Shown here piece after piece: positions 4,404 through 5,133 of a stretch of DNA of 5,133 nt (within the stretch, counting starts at the first letter, position 1; the number at the start of each line of letters is the position of its first letter). Made by a program: the position numbers and the translations under genes. This DNA is from Syntrophomonadaceae bacterium (GTDB lineage Bacteria > Bacillota > Syntrophomonadia > Syntrophomonadales > Syntrophomonadaceae), in NCBI GenBank assembly GCA_031265005.1, contig JAISDD010000106.1, forward strand, positions 1 through 5,133, read 5' to 3'. The notes beneath the pieces were generated by a model. The model was not told where the DNA came from and did no database searches. It saw only the letters and a list, made by a program, of their open reading frames with translations.

Positions 4404-5015
4404 TTGTTAATAAAGATTAAAGGCATAAATAGCAGTTTAGTGTTTATTTTCTCAAGCGGCGCTTGCGAAGATTATATTGCTTTTTTAATGGAAAGATTCG
4501 AACAGACGCCCCAGCTTTTCCAAGGGTCAAAAGTGGTTTTTCAGGGCGCCGGTTTAGACAATTTGAACAGCGAAGAAATATGTAAACTGCAAAAACTCTG
4601 TTTAGAGCATGGAATGATTTTGAACAATATGACTGCTCCTGAAGGGCTTCCGGAAAAAAGCTATAATCACCCTAATTTGATATACTATCGCAGTATTCGC
4701 AGCGGACAAAAACTGACAGCCGAAGGGTCTGTGATAATTTGGGGAGATGTTCATGAAAGCGCTGAAATATTGGCAGGCGGCGATATAATCGTTCTGGGCA
4801 GTTTACATGGCATAGCTCATGCGGGATGTTATGGGGATCTTAACAATATCGTTTTTGCGCTTAACCTGAGCCCCACCCAAATACGGATTGGCAATAAAAT
4901 ATCTCGGGCGGCTGAGGAAAAAGGTAAAAGAGCGTATCCTGAAGTTGCTTATTGGGATGGGCAAAACATCTGCATATCCGTGTATGACACCAAAGAATCA
5001 TGGCTTATTCGCTGA
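4404..5015 (+). CDS. minC: Septum site-determining protein MinC, FtsZ inhibitor
   Basis: This 203-aa MinC inhibits FtsZ polymerisation and is recruited to the membrane by MinD. The N-terminal domain (1 to about 85, opening IKIKGINSSLVFIF) is the FtsZ-acting part. The C-terminal beta-helix domain starts at about 95 with YRSIRSGQ; RSGQ (99-102) is the known MinD-binding motif. GSVIIWGDVHESAEILAGGD and GSLHGIAHAG (132-141) are characteristic, followed by RIGNKISRA (161-169). The start is TTG at 4404, 5 nt after the minE stop, with AGG at 4393-4395 inside the end of minE and an 8-nt spacer. No ATG lies nearby, so TTG is the best choice and suggests low or coupled translation. minC last in the cluster is unusual, as minC-minD-minE is the common order. 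Confidence 0.95.
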   Translation: MLIKIKGINSSLVFIFSSGACEDYIAFLMERFEQTPQLFQGSKVVFQGAGLDNLNSEEICKLQKLCLEHGMILNNMTAPEGLPEKSYNHPNLIYYRSIRSGQKLTAEGSVIIWGDVHESAEILAGGDIIVLGSLHGIAHAGCYGDLNNIVFALNLSPTQIRIGNKISRAAEEKGKRAYPEVAYWDGQNICISVYDTKESWLIR

Positions 5016-5047
5016 GCAGTTACCCCTTGGTTTTTACAATTATAAAT

Positions 5048-5133
5048 TTAAGGTGAAGATAAGAAGGCGGATATACTGCGCGCTCTAACTGATTCGTGCA
5101 GTATGTATTTGACGATTTTCTCTTGGTCGGCTG
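5048..5133 (-). CDS. Possible C-terminal end of a convergent gene (partial)
   Basis: On the minus strand the frame is open from the right edge to TAA at 5048 and gives 27 protein-like residues (ADQEKIVKYILHESVRARSI, then SAFLSSP). If real, it would be the tail of a gene facing the min operon. Another minus frame is also open, and a plus frame is open from 5052 to the edge, so this is only a suggestion. ATACTGC (5073-5079) and GCAGTAT, close to 5099-5105, form an imperfect hairpin inside it, without a T-run. Confidence 0.25.
   Translation of the reverse strand, partial: ADQEKIVKYILHESVRARSISAFLSSP

Noticed and set aside
5016..5072. Terminator after minC
   Set aside because: Only a 3-bp ACC/GGT pairing before TTTTT was found, which is too weak to call.
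4888..5088. Plus-strand open frame overlapping the end of minC
   Set aside because: It is out of frame with minC, has no ribosome binding site, and its sequence is unlike a protein family.

Overview
The window reads as DNA from an anaerobic, MinE-bearing member of the Bacillota (Clostridia or Negativicutes type). The reasons are strong AGGAGG/GGGAGG ribosome binding sites, GTG and TTG starts, a complete MinD/MinE/MinC set, an intracellular-subtilisin-type protease carrying a C-terminal domain common in clostridial proteins, and a Gram-positive-looking secreted protein. Genus cannot be fixed from sequence reading alone.

Layout. 1-338 (minus) is the N-terminal part of a secreted protein that runs off the left edge. 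380-1430 is an accessory stretch packed with palindromic repeats. Their ends are GTCATTCCGG/CCGGAATCC-like and their middles carry different nested hairpins. A small GIY-YIG nuclease gene (710-994, minus) sits among them. In the same stretch, at least two minus-strand translation starts with excellent ribosome binding sites (ATG at 1191 and 1476) lead into repeat sequence or an early stop, so they look like gene starts wrecked by repeats. 1510-1537 is an intrinsic terminator (minus). 1690-1806 (minus) keeps a recognisable but headless LuxR/GerE helix-turn-helix, directly behind the protease stop codon.

1813-2919 (minus) is a leaderless subtilase with an intact Asp50/His85/Ser246 triad and a C-terminal copper-amine-oxidase-N-like beta unit. 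2920-3305 is a divergent intergenic region with a strong 9-bp stem-loop and candidate promoters for the operon to its right.

3306-5015 (plus) is a compact min operon in the order minD-minE-minC. MinD is the membrane ATPase, MinE its topological regulator and MinC the FtsZ inhibitor. Together they would keep the division septum at mid-cell. Spacing is tight (13 and 5 nt between genes) and the starts go from ATG to GTG to TTG. The last 118 bases hold no certain gene; a possible convergent gene end lies on the minus strand.

The two halves contrast: a conserved housekeeping division operon on the right, and a repeat-invaded, decaying accessory region on the left. No complete novel multi-gene system is visible. 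The most unusual items are the nested palindrome mosaic with its embedded GIY-YIG gene, and the domain architecture of the protease.
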